A stretch of 64,000 nucleotides of DNA, taken from Diabrotica undecimpunctata. Lineage: Eukaryota > Arthropoda > Insecta > Coleoptera > Chrysomelidae. The position numbers and the translations under genes are program-made. The notes beneath the pieces were generated by a model, which saw only the letters and a list, made by a program, of their open reading frames with translations, did not search any database and was not told where the DNA came from. Numbering within the stretch: the first letter of the stretch is position 1; every line of letters starts with the position of its first letter. The stretch covers positions 71,099,186 to 71,163,185 of the forward strand of contig NC_092805.1 of the NCBI RefSeq assembly GCF_040954645.1, in the 5' to 3' direction. Shown piece after piece: positions 10,948 through 23,193 of the stretch.

Positions 10948-11110
10948 CATGTCTAATAAATTCATCAAAAATGCACCATGGACTTAAGTCATCTTTAGCA
11001 GTTTCTTTTTCTTGTACTGGTTGATTTTCACTAGTACAATCTTCTTTTTCTTTTTTTATAGAAGTAACCAGCTTCTTAACTCTTTCTTTTGTTTTTTATA
11101 ACTAGGTATT
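10948..11110 (-). pseudogene. hAT transposase, 5' part of the split minus-strand fragment
   Basis: The frame reads ENQPVQEKETAKDDLSPW, then CIFDEF, and continues at 5221 beyond the LINE. This acidic linker before the C-terminal dimerisation region is typical of hAT proteins. Nothing recognisable remains upstream of about 11110, so the fragment is 5'-truncated. The first 11 bases are the second copy of the LINE target duplication. Confidence 0.7.
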
Positions 11111-11304
11111 CTGATTAATGAATGAGTTTCGATTTACGATTGATCTGCATTTTCGATTTCAAATCTTTATTGATAGTTCGTCAAAGGATTTATTTATTGT
11201 AAATATTCAATTATGAATTATTTTTCTTAGTCAAAATTATTGACCTAGTATAAGAATAATATTTTATTTTCAAAAAATGCGCATTTGTAGAAGATGCAGC
11301 TTTT

Positions 11305-12357
11305 ATGGTCCACTTTCTGAATATTGCAATGATTGAAACTTCTCCTGACGCATTTTTGTCCGTTTCGACTACTTCTACTACAAGCACTGACATACTGCCA
11401 CCGCGACCCAAGCGTCAAAAGGTGATGGATACTTCCATTAATAAAAATATTAGTTTAGAACAAAAAAAACAAATAGATATGGATTTAATAAACCTATGCA
11501 AAGACTCGTTTCATCCGTTTTCCATAGTTGAAGAACGAGCTTTTAAAAAGTTTGCAGGGTGGATTCCTGGATATAAACCACCAACAAGAAAAACTTGTTC
11601 ATTACGTCAGGCTCATTACTTCAGGAATGTTATACCAAAACTAAGCAAATTAGTAGATCACAAGTTGTTAAAGAAGTAGAAAATATCTGTATTACTACTG
11701 ACCTTTGGACATATGGAGTAACTGAGTTACATTGCATTAACAGGATAATATTTAACCGAAAATTTAGAATTTAAAACGATTTTATTAGGCTGCTGCCATT
11801 TTTCTGGAAACCATAATTCAGAAAAGATCGCTTTTGAAATTAGTGAAATTATTTCACTAATTTCAAATTTCAGTTTCTAAAAAAACACATTTCAAAAAAA
11901 GTACCTTATCTTTTAAAAGGCTTTTAAAGTATCAATTACAACATAACAAAGTTCCCAAACGGCCAATCCAAGACGTGGAAACTAGGTAGAACTTCACCTA
12001 TTACATGTTAAAAAGAATGACCGAGTTAGAAGAGGCAATCCGTTCCACTTTTGTATTAGTTAATACAGACTTAGACTTGGACCAAATCTAAATAATGAAG
12101 ACTGGAATATTTGTTTTCAATTTTCCCAAATTTTACGGCCTTAAGAAATAACAAGTACAATGAGTGGCCAAAAATACTTGAAGGGTAGTTCAGTGATTGT
12201 TATGGTACGCTGCCTTCAAGAATCTTGCAATAAAATTTTAGCAAACGGTAACCTTACATCCATAGTATCCGACGCAGTACAATTACCAATACCGAGTTTA
12301 GCAAAAAGTATTGTAAATGTGAACACATGTTCAAAATCTTGTTTTAATTTTAAATAA
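11305..12357 (+). pseudogene. hAT transposase, plus-strand fragment, frameshifted
   Basis: The first 125 codons (11305-11679) contain LCKDSFHPFSIVEERAFKKF and GYKPPTRKT, the region after the BED zinc finger in hAT transposases. After a stop, other frames carry ICITTDLWT (start of the catalytic core), KTILLGCCHFSGN, YYMLKRMTELEEAIRST and, at 12160-12290, MSGQKYLKGSSVIVM and CNKILANGNLTSIVSD. The segment between SDAVQ and the 3' tail is deleted; that missing C-terminal part is what the minus-strand fragment still holds. Many stops and shifts, so long dead. Confidence 0.8.
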
Positions 12358-12699
12358 AAGAAGAACACGGTTAACAAGAAGTAAAGTAGAAAAACTTACG
12401 TTTTTAAATGTCAATTTAGACGATTCGCGATTTAATAATAACGTGTAATATAAATGTAAGTACGATTTACTATTTGTATTGTTTAGTTTATTTTTCAAGT
12501 TAAAATAAATATATCCTTGATTAGTTTCTTTCACTTCAATAAATATACACATAAACGATAATAGCCATTATGTTTGTTTATGTACTCTCTTACTTGAAAC
12601 TACTGTTAAACAATCATAGTTATTGTTTACGAAAATCGGTTTAGTTGCGTTAAGAGCGTAGGCGCAAAATTTCGGCCAATGCTTTTTAAATGTATTCAT
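12358..12699 (+). mobile_element. hAT 3' non-coding tail, plus-strand fragment
   Basis: About 300 bp here match the reverse complement of 4720-5040, including a shared segment around gattcgcgatttaataat. It runs to the foldback insertion; the last dozen bases of the element reappear at 12985-13002. Confidence 0.65.
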
Positions 12700-12982
12700 T
12701 TTTTTCGAATCCTGAGAAAACTAACAAATATTTTTGAAAAATTTAAATGCAGAATGAAAGGTGACATTATTGCCGGGGGCCGAAATAAACAAAAAGTTTT
12801 TTTGAATGAGATACTTAAAATTCAAAATCACACTAAATTTTCTCTTTTTTCGCCCCTGTAACTTATTAAAATAAACATTATAGAAGTTTTCAGAGACTTT
12901 CGCCCTCGGTAATAATGTATTCTTTCATTCAGCGTTTAAATTTTTCAAAAACATTTATTAGTTTTCTCAGGATTCGAAAAAA
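12700..12982. mobile_element. Foldback MITE with ~80-bp inverted arms
   Basis: About 80 bp beginning ttcgaatcctgagaaaac at 12703 returns as reverse complement at about 12903-12982, with roughly 120 bp between. No coding capacity. It separates the hAT tail from its terminal repeat. The outer edges may extend further left (to about 12650). Confidence 0.75.
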
Positions 12983-13002
12983 CAAAAGTATGCCCACCTC
13001 TA

Positions 13003-13149
13003 CACGTTCGTTACCTGTGTTCTACTTTGATTCGGTGCTTTGACTACGCGACATGAGACGTTGCCAAATAATTTCGTATGAAGGTTTTTTATTGTGGTTT
13101 GATATTTCAATTTATTATTTTTATTGCGAATAAGGCACAACGTGACTTT
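13003..13149. other. No feature seen
   Basis: AT-rich DNA between the hAT composite and an inverted-repeat pair; no similarity recognised. Confidence 0.4.
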
Positions 13150-13281
13150 AAAATAAGCTTATTTTGATGTTTAGATTTCCAATTCGGAAATCGTATTTAA
13201 AATACGAAACATTAATAAATTTTATTTACATAAAACGATTTCCGAAGTGGAAATCAAAATGTTAAATTAAACTTATTGAAA
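13150..13281. repeat. ~46-bp inverted repeat, each arm with a family-2 hammerhead-like stem II
   Basis: Arms 13150-13196 and 13234-13281 are imperfect reverse complements. Each carries GATTTCC and GGAAATC around a 5-base loop (13174-13192 and 13237-13255), the same hairpin as in the Penelope-like copies at 14748, 18428 and 20443. Confidence 0.65.
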
Positions 13282-13559
13282 AGAAAAATTGTGGCAAATT
13301 TAAAATAAAAAACAGTAAGCTGCCATTTAAATCAATTCGCCCAAATTTGATTATCTTAGAATGTTGTTAAAATGCTAAAAAGACAACAGGTCAAATAAAA
13401 CCAATAAGTTTGGCAATGTTGAACTTCTCCTCTTTTCTTAGTTCCACTAATGCTATTTCGACGATATAATGGGCTGACCTAATATACCTTTCTCTTTTTA
13501 AATAGGTGTTTCTCACTCCATCTCACGTAAGATACATACCGACCATAAAGTTTTACCTA

Positions 13560-13650
<91 letters not shown>

Positions 13651-14054
13651 ATTTTCTTTTTGTGCTGTGACCTTTTATTTTCTTTTCGAGTTTTAGAGAT
13701 ATTCAGTTCTTGTTTTAGATCTTTATTTCTCGTTTCGATCTCGATCTTTAATTCTTCATATTAAGTCTTGTAATGCTTTTAACTCTTCGGAGAAATTTAA
13801 GAATAGTGGAAAAATATAAACAATTTTTTTTTGCCGATGCTGAGCGGATAATCGAAAATTCTGAAAGTGAGCTAGGTATAAAGGGGTATCTAGCAACTAT
13901 ATTTAGTACGTAAGAACAAAAATAATAATTTGACTATCATCCACTAGAACAGCAAAATCAATAAGGAAATGATAAATAAATTAGTAAGAAACTAACATTC
14001 GGATTACAAAAGGAAATGGTACAGCAATAAATGAATTGAAATAGAATAACTGCA
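13282..14054. other. AT-rich spacer, no gene; includes (TA)n at 13562-13647
   Basis: Only the 86-bp TA array is recognisable. Confidence 0.5.
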
Positions 14055-14936
14055 GAAATAGAACGTGATAAAAATGATAGATCTCAACAAATTATGTAAA
14101 CATGCATGGGATAATCAACATAGGGTTTAATGGAATGATCCAAGTATAGTTCTAAAAGAAACGGATGGTAAAAAGAGAAAAATCAAAGAAGCGGCTCTAA
14201 TTATGCTAAAGGAGAGCAATTATTTCGCAAATTCCTCGGCAGAATACAATAGGATCTGGTTGCCCATACTGAAAGAGGAAGTAAATAAAAGAACAATATG
14301 GTGAGTCATTGGTGAGACAGTGTAAGATCAGAATTTGGTGTTTATTGAGAGTGGACTAAATGTAAGACCAAATACTTACCATGTCGGGATAGTATTATGA
14401 GGTTTTTCTCCTGTTTTTTTTCTCATGATTTACTATGGAATCACTAATAGGAGAATTTAACTGTCAGCCTGGCATGTGGTTGTCTTTTTAAAGACGAGTT
14501 ACATGTTATGATTTTTTCTGGCATATATTCTCAAGTTAAAATTGTTTTTATGTAATGGAATGAAAAAAGTCGTCTTAGGAACGCAACTCGGCGATATTGG
14601 CAATATTATTTTAAAGTCGTCTACTTTGAAATATATAATATATGTCTAAATGGACAATATAATTAAGTCAGATAAAATTAAATTATTAAAAGAATTTTTC
14701 ACCAAGTAACAAAAAAAAAATTTGTTTAATTTATTATTGTTTGTATTTTGAGAGAACGATTTACGAAGTGGAAATTGAAACGTCAATTGTCTTATTTTAG
14801 CCTTCAATTGTGGCTTATTCCTATTAAAATAGTAATTACTTTAACACGCTACAAGAAAATATCTTCAGAAATTATGTTGCAAATAAAATAGAAAGGTGTG
14901 CAAATAGTAAATGTAGCCCCCAAACTTCAGAAACTC
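14055..14936 (+). mobile_element. Penelope-like element 3' fragment, copy A
   Basis: Codons from 14074 read MIDLNKLCKHAWDNQHRV, a stop (TAA at 14128-14130), then WNDPSIVLKE, KIKEAALIMLKESNYF and WLPILKEEV, ending TGG TGA at about 14305. This resembles the C-terminal GIY-YIG endonuclease part of Penelope-like reverse transcriptases. A 3' segment with a hammerhead-like motif follows (14748-14784). Near-identical copies lie at 17757-18608 (plus) and 20283-21162 (minus). The last ~70 bp resemble sequence that also precedes the LINE remnant at 16190. Confidence 0.6.
14748..14784 (+). ncRNA. Hammerhead-like motif, family 2, copy A
   Basis: TTGAGAGAA (core-like, with an apparent GA duplication), one base, stem GATTTAC/GGAAATT around GAAGT with one mismatch, GAAA at 14777-14780, then the palindrome ACGT and C. 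Copies: 18428-18463 (plus) and 20443-20479 (minus). Confidence 0.45.
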
Positions 14937-15500
14937 TATACGATTCCTTTAGTTTAATGAATGATATAAGTAAGAACTTTCTTTCTTTAAAGTAATCGGG
15001 TTTACGTCAGTAAGATTAAAAATTAGATAGTCGCGATCTTACAACGATCTAGTGCAACAAAGATAAGATCAGGCTACTAGCTAATGTTATATGTCGACTT
15101 TGTTAATAGGAACATAGATTTCCATATAGTCGAAAAAGTCGACAGACTTGCCGAACATAATAGTGTTTCACTGGTATGGGTTCCAGGTCACCGGAGAATA
15201 CACGACAATGAAAGATCTGATGCACTTGCCAGAAGAGCATAAGCTAAAAATACTTCGGTGCAGAGCCGGTGCTGAAAGTGTCAAAAAGCATCGTTCTAAA
15301 TCGAAAAAGTCTGGATTCAAAAGCCACATAACTCTGACTGACAAAATATTTGCGATCAAATAGATGATGTAATCTAATGCCTTGCATGATTGCGAGACAT
15401 CAGATTGCAGGCGGTAAACACTTTTTGGAGACTACCAAGTAACTTCAAACACATATATTCCCCATTCAATAGACCTGTACAAGCTGATACGGAGTTTCAG
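14937..15500 (+). pseudogene. LINE RNase H remnant, copy 1
   Basis: From about 15136 one frame reads VDRLAEHN, SVSLVWVPGHRRIHDNERSD and ALARRA before a stop. This is the C-terminal RNase H signature (VPGH, then the last catalytic Asp) of Jockey/R1-like LINEs. A related copy starts near 16190. Downstream similarity fades at about 15500. Confidence 0.6.
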
Positions 15501-15599
15501 AATCCTAGATGAGATATCATTAATGAATGGAAGATGCACAATAAGCCAATTGGCTACAGTACGACCGGTTCACAACAGACCGCTTCCATGAAAATCAAA

Positions 15600-15850
15600 C
15601 ATAGTTGTGCATTGTAAAGCGATGACTGCTAGTGGCTTCTGGACACTATCATTATTTCTTTTTCAACCACATTTATATTCATTGTTTTTCCTGCTGTAGT
15701 TCAGATATCGTCTACCCGTCTTTTTGAGAGACTGCCACTATCTCTTTGCATTTATATTGGGTTCCACTCTGTTATTCTTTGAAGCGGTTTCTTATCGCGT
15801 TGTCGTATCTCTTACCTAGCCCAAGACAATTTCATTTTTGTTACTTTTTT
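15600..15850 (-). pseudogene. Possible LINE C-terminal remnant (RTE-like)
   Basis: On the minus strand a short stretch (RVEPNINAKR, then SKRRVDDI and AGKT) resembles the basic C-terminal tail of RTE-type LINE proteins. It is very degraded and could be chance. Confidence 0.3.
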
Positions 15851-16189
15851 AGTTACACTATTTAAAGAATTACCGATTACTTGATAAGAATTAATTCATT
15901 GCCACATAATAAACAGCATTACATAAAGCAAAACATAAAGATCAACGAAATTAACGTTAATAATTTAATATACACATACTACACGGTATTGACTGCTTTC
16001 AACAAGAAGGAGTTACAACTACTCATAAATAGGTGAACGAGGCATTTAATGAATATTAGCCAAAACTTAAAACTTCTACATTAAACGATATATGATCGTT
16101 ACATTAAATTGCATTTGAGATTTCTTAGATCCATAAGGATATAGACTACCATGAATCGTTCTAAGAGGATCCTGAAATATTTTAGGAAA
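15851..16189. other. No feature seen
   Basis: AT-rich spacer between the two LINE RNase H remnants. Confidence 0.4.
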
Positions 16190-17020
16190 ACTACAAAATT
16201 ATGTTGTTAATAAACTAGAAAGGTGTACAAACAGCAAGTGTAGCCCACAAACTTCAGAAACTCTATTCTTCGTTTCTTCGGATTAATGAATGACAGAAGA
16301 AGGAACATTTTTCCTTTAAGGAAATCGGGTTTTCGTCAGTACCATTAAAAATTAGCTGGTCACGATCTTGCAACGATCAAGAGCAACAAATATAAGATTA
16401 AGCTTATAGCTAATGTAATATGTCGACTTTATCAATAGGAATAAAGACTTCCACATACTTGTGCAGAAAAAGTCGACAGACTTACCGAACATAACAGTGA
16501 TTCACTGGTATAGGTTCACTATTTCATAGTCTAGTTTCACTATAGATTTCAGGTCGCCGGAGAATACACAGCAATAAAAGATCTGATGCACTTGCCAGAA
16601 GAGCATAAGCTAAAAAATACTTCGGTGCAGAGCCGGCTCTTAAAAGTGCCAAAAAGCATTGTCCGAAAGACTGACAAATTATATCCAATCAAAAAGATGG
16701 CAAAATATATATTGGACAGGTATGTAATAATAGGGCTAAAGTACTACGGAAAACAAGCAGGAACCAGCTGAAAGTCACAATAGGCTCCCTTACTGGACAT
16801 GCACCCGTCAAAGGTACCTATATACAATAGTGCTATTGCATGGAGACAAACTGCACACTCTGTAGAAGATAACCTGAAAATATCAACCTTATCTTGCACT
16901 ATTGCAAGGCATTAGATTGCAGGCGACAAACACTTTTTGGAGACTACCAACTAACTCCAAAAATATATGGTACCCATTCACTAGACTTGTACAAGCTGAT
17001 AAGCCAATAAACAAGTCTGT
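16190..17020 (+). pseudogene. LINE RNase H and C-terminal zinc-binding remnant, copy 2
   Basis: Homologous to 14880-15440 at about 1.3 kb spacing. RNase H is recognisable from 16480 with a short insertion around 16510-16550. Further on, a frame reads NQLKVTIGSLTGHAPVKG, ETNCTLCRR, PENINLILHYCKALDC and RRQTLFGDYQLTP, the CX2C...H...C region at the end of Jockey-type LINE proteins. Several stops. Better preserved at its 3' end than copy 1. Confidence 0.65.
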
Positions 17021-17636
17021 AGATATTAAAAACAGTGTTCTATTTCTATGTTCTTTGCTGTAGTATCTTTTGTTACCATTGTTATTTTCGCTCCGTTTCT
17101 AATTTCTTCGTTTTAAATTAGTTCGCAGTGAAATTCCCAAAATTGTTCCCATGGCTCTATGCGATGTTCTTATTAGTTAGATCCAAAAATGGAACAAGTG
17201 GAGCAGGACATCTCTTTAAGTCAGATCACGTGGTTGTTTACTCACGTACTCTTTAACAGCTCATTAAATGCCAATACACTTAACACAGCAAATCATGTGA
17301 GATTCATAATCAATCATTAAGTTCTAGTTTGTGCCAAACATAAGACTATGAGATGAGCAACCCCCAGATTGCTATAATAGTAAAGTTAATATTGCTTGAC
17401 ATGACAAATAATAAAGTATTTTATAGTGGCACTATCTTTTCTTTAAGAAACCGGTTTATTTGTCTAATTGGTATGTATGATACAAAATCGTTTAGCATGT
17501 GTGTGTACGTTATCAATTAAAAAACATTTTATTTTAATTTGATTCGACGATATGAATAAAACTCGCCGAAATAAAATTATGATACGTTTGTATGCGATGG
17601 TCACTGCGGATAGAGTTCGAATATAACATGGTGAAA
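17021..17636. other. No feature seen
   Basis: AT-rich DNA with no recognised coding or repeat structure. Confidence 0.4.
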
Positions 17637-17742
17637 ATTCTTGACATTGTTCATGTAGTGAAACAGAATTTCAAAACGATTACAGTGTATTATTTATAAC
17701 TTCGGCTACACATTATATAAACTCTTTTATCGCTTCTTTTAT
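17637..17742 (+). repeat. ~100-bp direct repeat, left copy (right copy 21161-21256)
   Basis: From cattgttcatgtagtgaaac to actcttttatc this matches 21161-21256 in the same orientation with one or two changes. The pair brackets the inverted Penelope-like copies B and C. Confidence 0.85.
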
Positions 17743-17756
17743 CTTTATATGTCGGG

Positions 17757-18608
17757 AAAGACAAATTATGTAAACATGCATGGGATAATGAACATAGGGT
17801 TTAATGGAATGATCCAAGTATAGTTCTAAAAGAAACGGATGGTAAAAAGAGAAAAATCAAAGAAGCGGCTCTAATTATGCTAAAGGAGAGCAATTATTTC
17901 GCAAATTCCTCGGCAGAATACAATAGGATCTGGTTGCCCATACTGAAAGAGGAAGTAAATAAAAGAACAATATGGTGAGTCATTGGTGAAACAGTGAACA
18001 TATAAGATCAGAATTTGGTGTTTATTGAGAGTGGACTAAATGTAAGACCAAATACTTACCATGTCGGGATAGTATTATGAGGTTTTTCTCCTGTTTTTTT
18101 TCTCATGATTTACTATGGAATCACTAATAGGAGAATTTAACTGTCAGCCTGGCATGTGGTTGTCTTTTTAAAGACGAGTTACATGTTATGATTTTTTCTG
18201 GCATATATTCTCAAGTTAAAATTGATTTTATGTAATGGAATGAAAAAAGTCGTCTTAGGAACGCAACTCGGCGATATTGGCAATATTATTTTAAAGTCGT
18301 CTACTTTGAAATATATAATATATGTCTAAATGGACAATATAATTAAGTCAGATAAAATTAAATTATTAAAAGAATTTTTCACCAAGTAACAAAAAAAAAT
18401 TTGTTTAATTTATTATTGTTTGTATTTTGAGAGAACGATTTACGAAGTGGAAATTGAAACGTCAATTGTCTTATTTTAACCTTCAATTGTGGCTTATTCC
18501 TATTAAAATAGTAATTACTTTAACACGCCACAAGAAAATATCTTCAGAAATTATGTTGCAAATAAAATAGAAAGGTGTGCAAATAGTAAATGTAGCCCCC
18601 AAACTTCT
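17757..18608 (+). mobile_element. Penelope-like element 3' fragment, copy B
   Basis: Near-identical to copy A, with the same stop after HRV, the same end of the coding part and the same hammerhead-like motif (18428-18463). It begins at acaaattatg and lacks the first codons of copy A. It forms the left arm of a ~850-bp inverted repeat with copy C. Confidence 0.6.
18428..18463 (+). ncRNA. Hammerhead-like motif, family 2, copy B
   Basis: Same core, stem and palindrome as copy A. Confidence 0.45.
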
Positions 18609-18639
18609 CTTTTATATAAACTCTTTTATCTATATAATA

Positions 18640-20249
<1,610 letters not shown>

Positions 20250-20282
20250 ATATATATATATATAGATATTATATAGATAAAA

Positions 20283-21162
20283 GAGTTTATATAAAAGAGA
20301 AGTTTGGGGGCTACATTTACTATTTGCACACCTTTCTATTTTATTTGCAACATAATTTCTGAAGATATTTTCTTGTGGCGTGTTAAAGTAATTACTATTT
20401 TAATAGGAATAAGCCACAATTGAAGGTTAAAATAAGACAATTGACGTTTCAATTTCCACTTCGTAAATCGTTCTCTCAAAATACAAACAATAATAAATTA
20501 AACAAATTTTTTTTTGTTACTTGGTGAAAAATTAATAATTTAATTTTATCTGACTTAATTATATTGTCCATTTAGACATATATTATATATTTCAAAGTAG
20601 ACGACTTTAAAATAATATTGCCAATATCGCCGAGTTGCGTTCCTAAGACGACTTTTTTCATTCCATTACATAAAATCAATTTTAACTTGAGAATATATGC
20701 CAGAAAAAATCATAACATGTAACTCGTCTTTAAAAAGACAACCACATGCCAGGCTGACAGTTAAATTCTCCTATTAGTGATTCCATAGTAAATCATGAGA
20801 AAAAAAAACAGGAGAAAAACCTCATAATACTATCCCGACATGGTAAGTATTTGGTCTTACATTTAGTCCACTCTCAATAAACACCAAATTCTGATCTTAT
20901 ATGTTCACTGTCTCACCAATGACTCACCATATTGTTCTTTTATTTACTTCCTCTTTCAGTATGGGCAACCAGATCCTATTGTATTATGCCGAGGAATTTG
21001 CGAAATAATTGCTCTCCTTTAGCATAATTAGAGCCGCTTCTTTGATTTTTCTCTTTTTACCATCCGTTTCTTTTAGAACTATACTTGGATCATTCCATTA
21101 AACCCTATGTTCATTATCCCATGCATGTTTACATAATTTGTTGAGATCTATCATTTTTATCA
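20283..21162 (-). mobile_element. Penelope-like element 3' fragment, copy C (inverted)
   Basis: Reverse complement of copies A and B over ~850 bp with very few changes. It carries the same coding tail and a hammerhead-like motif (20443-20479, minus). It keeps the gtgataaaaatgatag start seen in copy A but absent from copy B. Confidence 0.6.
20443..20479 (-). ncRNA. Hammerhead-like motif, family 2, copy C
   Basis: Same elements as copy A, on the minus strand. Confidence 0.45.
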
Positions 21163-21256
21163 CATTGTTCATGTAGTGAAACAGAATTTCAAAACGATTA
21201 CAGTGTATTATTTATAACTTCGACTACACATTATATAAACTCTTTTATCTATATAA
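21161..21256 (+). repeat. ~100-bp direct repeat, right copy
   Basis: Matches 17637-17742 in direct orientation. Confidence 0.85.
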
Positions 21257-21257
21257 T

Positions 21258-21471
<214 letters not shown>

Positions 21472-21696
21472 TGTGATGATGTATTATTTGTGAATGATGA
21501 GCAATGAGTGTTTTTAATAATATATATAGGGTTTTTATCGCGGTTCTCAAAGAATTAGTTTGTAAGAACTTTTTGAAATTATCTTTATTATATCTGTTAT
21601 GAAACACACATATATATCTAACATAACCAATGTAAAATTTAAAATAAACTATTTTTAAATTAAAATTCTTATGAAACTAATTAAATTATATAGATA

Positions 21697-21777
21697 ATGT
21701 AAATTTTAAACAAACTATCTTTAAAATTGAAATTCTTATGATACTAACTAAATTATATTAACAAAATTTTGTACCTT
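21697..21777. repeat. 81-bp target duplication, left copy
   Basis: From atgtaaatttt to ttgtacctt, repeated at 23113-23193. The intact LTR at 33415-34742 has this segment once. Confidence 0.9.
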
Positions 21778-23112
21778 ACCAAAAAAAAAGAGGGAATGCC
21801 AGAATTATAGGCCAATTACATTGCTAAATGTAATATACAAAATTCTTTCTGGTATAATCTACAATAGATTATTAGAATACTCCGAAAATATAATTGGTGA
21901 TTATCAAAATGGATTCAGGCCAAATAGAGCCACTACAGATAACATATTCATACTAAGAACGATACAAGAAAAAGCTTATGAATACGACATAGACCTATAT
22001 AATATGTATATAGACTTTAAACAAGCTTTTGATAGTGTGAAAAGAGACAAAATGCTGGAAGACCTTTGTAATCTAGGTATACCTAAGAAATACATCAGCC
22101 TCATAAAAATGACATTGCAGGGTTCAAAAGCCGCAGTCAGAGTAGATGGAGAACTGACTCCCTTGTTTAATATCAACATGGGAGTAAGACAGGGAGATGC
22201 CCTATCAACCATGCTATTCAACCTAGTTCTTGAGGCAGTCATCAGAAAAACCAATATAACCGGCCATATAAACACCAAATCAGTACAAATTACTGCATAT
22301 GCAGAAGATGTAGCCATCATTAGTAGGAATAAGCCACGACTAATGGAAGTGTTCAAACAAATTGATCCTGAAGCAAGAAAAAGAGGTCTCAAAATAAACG
22401 AAGCAAAAACGAAGTATATTACAGTCAAAAGAATAACTGACAATGAAAATAATATCACAATAGACAACTATACTATCGAACGAGTGGATGCCTTTACATA
22501 TCTCGGCACAGAAATCAATCAGAATAACTCCGTAAGTAGCGAAATTAATGCACGTATTTCCAGCGGGAATCGTACATACTATGCTAATAAAAGATTGATG
22601 ACATCGAAATTATTAGACAAAAGAACCAAAATGACTATATACAGAACACTGATTAGACCCGTAGTAACCTATGGATGTGAAACTTGGGTAATGACGAAAA
22701 AAGATGAAGCCCAACTCAGGACATTCGAGAGAAAAATACTGAGGAAAGTATATGGCCCGGTACAAGAGGAAGATGGCACATGGAGAATCAGGAGAAACGA
22801 CGAGGTTAATGAGTTAAATGAAGGTTATGACATTGTAAGATTTGTGAAAGTCAAAGACTGTCATGGCTGGGACATGTGCAGAGACAAAACGATGCAAAAA
22901 CAACAAAGAAAATGTTACAATGGAAGCCCATAGGAAGGCGAAAAAAAGGAAGGCCCAGAACGAGATGGTTGGATGACGTGGAAGACGACCTGAAAACAAT
23001 GAACATAAGACAATGGAGAAGAAGGGCACAAGAGAGATCTGAATGGAAGGACATAGCCAGACAGGCAAAGACCCATCCAGGGTTATGATGCCAAAAGAAG
23101 AAGAAGAAGATT
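21778..23112 (+). mobile_element. 5'-truncated RTE-type LINE with (GAA)n tail
   Basis: About 1.3 kb between the two 81-bp duplicates. It carries the C-terminal part of a reverse transcriptase gene and ends in a short GAA repeat (23096-23109), as RTE elements end in microsatellite-like tails rather than poly(A). Confidence 0.85.
21781..23088 (+). pseudogene. RTE-type LINE reverse transcriptase, C-terminal half
   Basis: Open from 21781 to 22933: NYRPITLLN, GFRPNRATTDNIF, YIDFKQAFDSV, GVRQGDALS, YAEDVA, FTYLGTEI and YGCETW. A frameshift at about 22870 moves the basic tail (LQWKPIGRRKKGRPRTRW) to another frame, ending at 23088. The catalytic YADD reads YAED, so the first catalytic Asp is Glu; with the truncation and shift this copy is inactive. 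The endonuclease half is missing. Confidence 0.88.
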
Positions 23113-23193
23113 ATGTAAATTTTAAACAAACTATCTTTAAAATTGAAATTCTTATGATACTAACTAAATTATATTAACAAAATTTTGTACCTT
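23113..23193. repeat. 81-bp target duplication, right copy
   Basis: Identical in extent to 21697-21777. Confidence 0.9.

Larger units (their letters stand above)
4702..13002. mobile_element. Composite of two inverted hAT fragments with hAT-like terminal repeats, interrupted by a LINE and a MITE
   Basis: TAGAGGTGGGT at 4702-4712 and TGCCCACCTCTA at 12991-13002 are inverted termini of hAT type. The minus-strand fragment (left) and the plus-strand fragment (right) share the same 3' tail: 4720-5040 matches the reverse complement of about 12300-12660. Transposase 3' ends therefore face outward and the two fragments meet at about 11110-11300. No matching 8-bp target duplication flanks the outer ends. 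The I-type LINE (5222-10947) inserted into the left fragment and a foldback element (12700-12982) near the right terminus. Confidence 0.7.

Noticed and set aside
15168..15363. Open frames with ATG at 15148 (+) and 15168-15359 (-)
   Set aside because: The real RNase H text is in another plus-strand frame; these are shadows.
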